6,998 nt of DNA from an uncultured Prevotellaceae bacterium (GTDB taxonomy: Bacteria; Bacteroidota; Bacteroidia; Bacteroidales; Bacteroidaceae): positions 1 through 6,998 of the forward strand of contig CALYTD010000057.1 in the NCBI GenBank assembly GCA_945486445.1. The letters run 5' to 3'. Positions 4,485 through 6,998 of the stretch are shown piece after piece; position 1 is the first letter of the stretch, and the number at the start of each line of letters is the position of its first letter. The notes under the pieces were generated by a model. The model saw only the letters and a program-made list of their open reading frames with translations, had not been told where the DNA came from and ran no database searches. The translations under genes and the position numbers were made by a program.

Positions 4485-6998
4485 TTACTTTATGTACTTC
4501 ACGTTGTTCTTTACCACTGTGCCTTTGTAAGACTTGCCTACGCGCTGTCCGGCGAGGTTGTAGAGAGTCTCGTCAGCGACTGTCTCCGTAGCCTTCACCT
4601 CGCTTACGCCTGTGGCGATGGTTGCTGTCGTAGCCTCACCGAGGCCACCCATCTCGTTGGCTGCACGCACTGTCCATGTGGCGGAAGCGTCGTCAACCTC
4701 GTAAGAGTTGGTTGTTGTGGCGGTGACATACTGTCCATCCTTGAACACAACCCAGCAAAGAACGTAGTTGCTGTCGTCCCATGTCATGGTCTTTGTGTCG
4801 GCATCAATCTTCACGTTGGCAGGAGCGGAAGCCTGTTCGGTAAGTGCTGTCGGATCCCAATCATCGTCCTGCCCCATCACGTTGGCAAGGCTCATCGCCT
4901 TAACGTCGTCAAGTGTCAGAATAGGATCGTTAGGATGGTCGTTGCCGTCCTTGCCAGCCCAAGAGGTGCGGCGGCCTGAAAGGTCGAGGCTTGTGCCACT
5001 GGTGAGGTATGAATTGTACTCCGCGAAGCGTGCGGGCCAGCCTCCGCTCATGTCAGCCCAGCCGTTGCCGAGAGGTGCCGCGTCCATCTTGGTGTTGATG
5101 AAACTTGCTGTCGGCGTGCCGTTGCCCCATGGGCGGCCGAGCCAGAAGGTCACGTCTGAGGTCTCCTTCTTGATGTAGCAGTTGTTGAATACATAGCCGT
5201 ACTTCTTTGCCTGTGCCGGTACAGCGAGGTAACCGCCGGTACCGCACTGCTGCAGTGTAACGCCATTATAATATACGTCACCCTTACCGCAGAGGTAGTC
5301 GGTGCGTCCGCGCAGCACGCCTCCCTCGAAATAGAACTTGCCGTTGTTGTTATTTGAGACGTAGGTATCCTGATAGCCCCACAGGCAAGCATCCTTGAAG
5401 ACGGTCTTGTTACCCTTGTCGTTGAGTGCGATGTCACGTCCGCGCGCGTCGCCCATTGACGTTTTGACTGTCAATCCCTGGAAGTAGTTTTGTGTTCCGG
5501 TGTTGCTGAGCACGTCACCCATGCCGATACCCTCCGAAATGTTTGCCTCGCCGTACTTGCCGTTGACTGTCTCTGTCGGGCAAGTGTTGGTTATTGTTGT
5601 CTCAGAGTAGCCTGTGCCGATGAACGAGATGTTGCTTGCGGTGATGTAGGTTGTCGGGTCCTTGAATGTCTTTGTGACGCTTTCGGTGTCAGAAATCTGT
5701 ATCGTGTTGGTCTTTTCCGCCTCACCTGCCGGCAATACATAGTTGCCCGCCGGGATGAGGATGCGGTAACGTGCGGTGTTATTGGAGCCCTTGGCGTTGG
5801 CTGCCGCGATGGCTTCAGACAGTGTGCCGTCTGTGCCTACCACGAAATCATACAGTGCTTTCTCCACTGCCGGCTTCACCTTGGTCTGGAAGTTGATGGT
5901 GATGTCCTCGGCCAGGGTGTTTCCTGTAAGGTCAGAAACAGAGCCTCCGTAGAGCACGAACTGCGCCTCAGAAGAGTAAGACAGTCCCTTGTACTCGCAG
6001 ATTACGGTCTTGCCGCTCACTGCCGGGGTGAGTACCTCGTTGCCGATGGTTGCCTTGGCATTCTCAGTCAGCATCACCTTCTCGTCGAATGTCAGCACAA
6101 TCTTGCCGTTGGCAGATGCGCCTGTGGCGTTGTTCTCAGGCACGGAACTTACGAGTATCGGTGCTGTGCCGTCGTCAATGAGCTTCGCAGCGCCGGTGAT
6201 GAACGTTGCGCCGAGGGCGATACCGTCGTTAGCAGAAGCCGCTCCGGCAACAGTTGAAGTCTTGTCGCTTATCCAGCGGAGATATACCCTTGCCTGATTG
6301 TTGGCTGCTGCGGGCAATGAGAACGTGGCATCAGCCCAGTTCTTCGCGCCTTCAAGGTTCACCTTGCCCACTGTCTCCCATGTCTCTCCGTCGAGAGAGT
6401 ATTCCACGAGTTGTGTGGTATATGCGTTGTAGTTATACACCATGGACGTGATTACCTTGATGTCGGTGAACGCTGACGCGTTAATCATGGTCTGCCAGTA
6501 CCAGTGACCCACGTCACCGTTCGCGGAACCGGTGCGCCAGTTCACTGCCGCCGGACGGCCTTCGTAGCCGCCTGCGCCCTGCTGGCTCTTGTCAAGCCAG
6601 CCTGATTCATCTCCTGCCTCGTTGCGGAGCACGAGGTTCACGGCGTCATTATCTGCTGCATAGAAGTCTGCCGCGCGGCCTGCGCCGCCTGACCTTATGA
6701 AGTCCCAGCCTACGATATAGTCTATTGCGGAGTATGAAGCGGTGAACGCCTTGTCCTCATTCATGGTGACAGGCATCTCCGCTGCCGTCTCGCCATTGTC
6801 CCAGTTGGTGAAGGTAAGTATCTTGTTTGAGGCGGCGGAGATAACAACCTTCGTGCCTTCCTCATACATATTCTTTCCGTTAACGACCGTAGGAGCGGGT
6901 GAAAGGGTCACCATGTAGTCGTTAGCGCCACCTTCTACCTTTATGTCGAGCGCATAAGTGTTCACCTTTTTGAAGTTGGCCGTCAGTGTCTCGTCTGC
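4485..6998 (-). CDS. Secreted multidomain pectinesterase-like protein (5' part missing)
   Basis: The frame is open from the right edge to the TAA at 4485, 837 codons; start and signal peptide lie outside. Counting from the first visible codon: residues 1-11 (DETLTANF) end one InlB-like beta repeat and about 18-90 form a second (SPAPTVVNGK, FTNWDNGE); 92-275 is an unnamed beta-sandwich region with a galactose-binding-like look (YSLDGETWETVGKV); 277-373 is a Big_5 Ig-like domain (PENNATGASANGKIVLTFDE); 380-715 is a pectinesterase beta-helix; 724-796 is fibronectin-III-like; 797-837 is a short tail with LYNLAGQRV and YKG, like type IX secretion tails. Catalytic residues by comparison with plant pectin methylesterases are Asp544 (YQDTY), Asp567 (TDYLCG) and Arg622 (LGRPW). 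The usual QAVAL motif is RDIAL (521-525), so one oxyanion-hole Gln is replaced by Arg. It probably removes methyl esters from homogalacturonan, outside or on the cell surface. Codon use differs from the neighbours. Confidence 0.9.
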   Translation of the reverse strand, partial: ADETLTANFKKVNTYALDIKVEGGANDYMVTLSPAPTVVNGKNMYEEGTKVVISAASNKILTFTNWDNGETAAEMPVTMNEDKAFTASYSAIDYIVGWDFIRSGGAGRAADFYAADNDAVNLVLRNEAGDESGWLDKSQQGAGGYEGRPAAVNWRTGSANGDVGHWYWQTMINASAFTDIKVITSMVYNYNAYTTQLVEYSLDGETWETVGKVNLEGAKNWADATFSLPAAANNQARVYLRWISDKTSTVAGAASANDGIALGATFITGAAKLIDDGTAPILVSSVPENNATGASANGKIVLTFDEKVMLTENAKATIGNEVLTPAVSGKTVICEYKGLSYSSEAQFVLYGGSVSDLTGNTLAEDITINFQTKVKPAVEKALYDFVVGTDGTLSEAIAAANAKGSNNTARYRILIPAGNYVLPAGEAEKTNTIQISDTESVTKTFKDPTTYITASNISFIGTGYSETTITNTCPTETVNGKYGEANISEGIGMGDVLSNTGTQNYFQGLTVKTSMGDARGRDIALNDKGNKTVFKDACLWGYQDTYVSNNNNGKFYFEGGVLRGRTDYLCGKGDVYYNGVTLQQCGTGGYLAVPAQAKKYGYVFNNCYIKKETSDVTFWLGRPWGNGTPTASFINTKMDAAPLGNGWADMSGGWPARFAEYNSYLTSGTSLDLSGRRTSWAGKDGNDHPNDPILTLDDVKAMSLANVMGQDDDWDPTALTEQASAPANVKIDADTKTMTWDDSNYVLCWVVFKDGQYVTATTTNSYEVDDASATWTVRAANEMGGLGEATTATIATGVSEVKATETVADETLYNLAGQRVGKSYKGTVVKNNVKYIK

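Noticed and set aside
4458..4979. Plus-strand open frame (173 codons) opposite the pectinesterase 3' end
   Set aside because: It is antisense to the fibronectin-III-like and tail coding region, with a Cys/His/Val-rich translation typical of a shadow frame and no promoter or family match.
5490..6257. Long plus-strand open frame (255 codons) inside the pectinesterase gene
   Set aside because: It lies wholly antisense to a clear coding frame, its translation is rich in Cys, Arg and Val with no recognisable motif, and it is explained by the codon bias of the minus-strand gene.
6963..6965. GTG as a start codon for the pectinesterase
   Set aside because: The frame stays open to the window edge, and the 11 codons before it (DETLTANF and so on) continue the repeat domain, so the GTG is an internal Val codon.

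Overview
The window comes from a member of Bacteroidota, order Bacteroidales, most likely Prevotella or a close relative. The evidence is the protein sequences (a DUF3098 small membrane protein, a Bacteroidetes-style FtsX and QueA, and a large secreted pectinesterase with a short C-terminal YNLAGQRV-type tail), a promoter of the Bacteroidetes TAnnTTTG type, and the lack of Shine-Dalgarno sequences before most genes. Every supported gene is on the minus strand, so transcription runs from high to low coordinates.

Right part (4485-6998): the 3' portion of one long gene for a secreted, multidomain pectin methylesterase-like protein, cut off at its 5' end by the window edge. It consists of an InlB-like beta repeat, a beta-sandwich region, an Ig-like Big_5 domain, a right-handed beta-helix pectinesterase domain (QDT, TDYLCG and LGRPW motifs), a fibronectin-III-like segment and a short sorting-like tail. 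A strong hairpin (4394-4435) follows it and probably acts as its terminator.

Middle (about 4210-4360): the control region of the next unit. It holds a good Bacteroidetes promoter (4285-4316), two kinds of short direct repeats around the -33 element, and a 39-nt imperfect hairpin in the leader just before ftsX.

Left part (1-4211): a compact housekeeping cluster in the order ftsX, DUF3098 gene, uppP, truB, queA, folK (the last truncated at position 1). After a 126-nt gap behind ftsX, the genes overlap or are spaced by at most 30 nt. The likely reading is one transcript serving envelope and division functions (FtsX, UppP, perhaps the DUF3098 protein), tRNA modification (TruB pseudouridine 55, QueA queuosine) and folate synthesis (FolK). 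folK is easy to miss because it has no stop codon inside the window.

No mobile element, CRISPR array, tRNA or rRNA was seen. The region is largely conventional. The points most worth a second look are the altered oxyanion-hole motif of the pectinesterase, the strong difference in isoleucine codon use between that gene and the housekeeping cluster, the uncharacterised DUF3098 protein translationally coupled to UppP, and the structured leader of ftsX.
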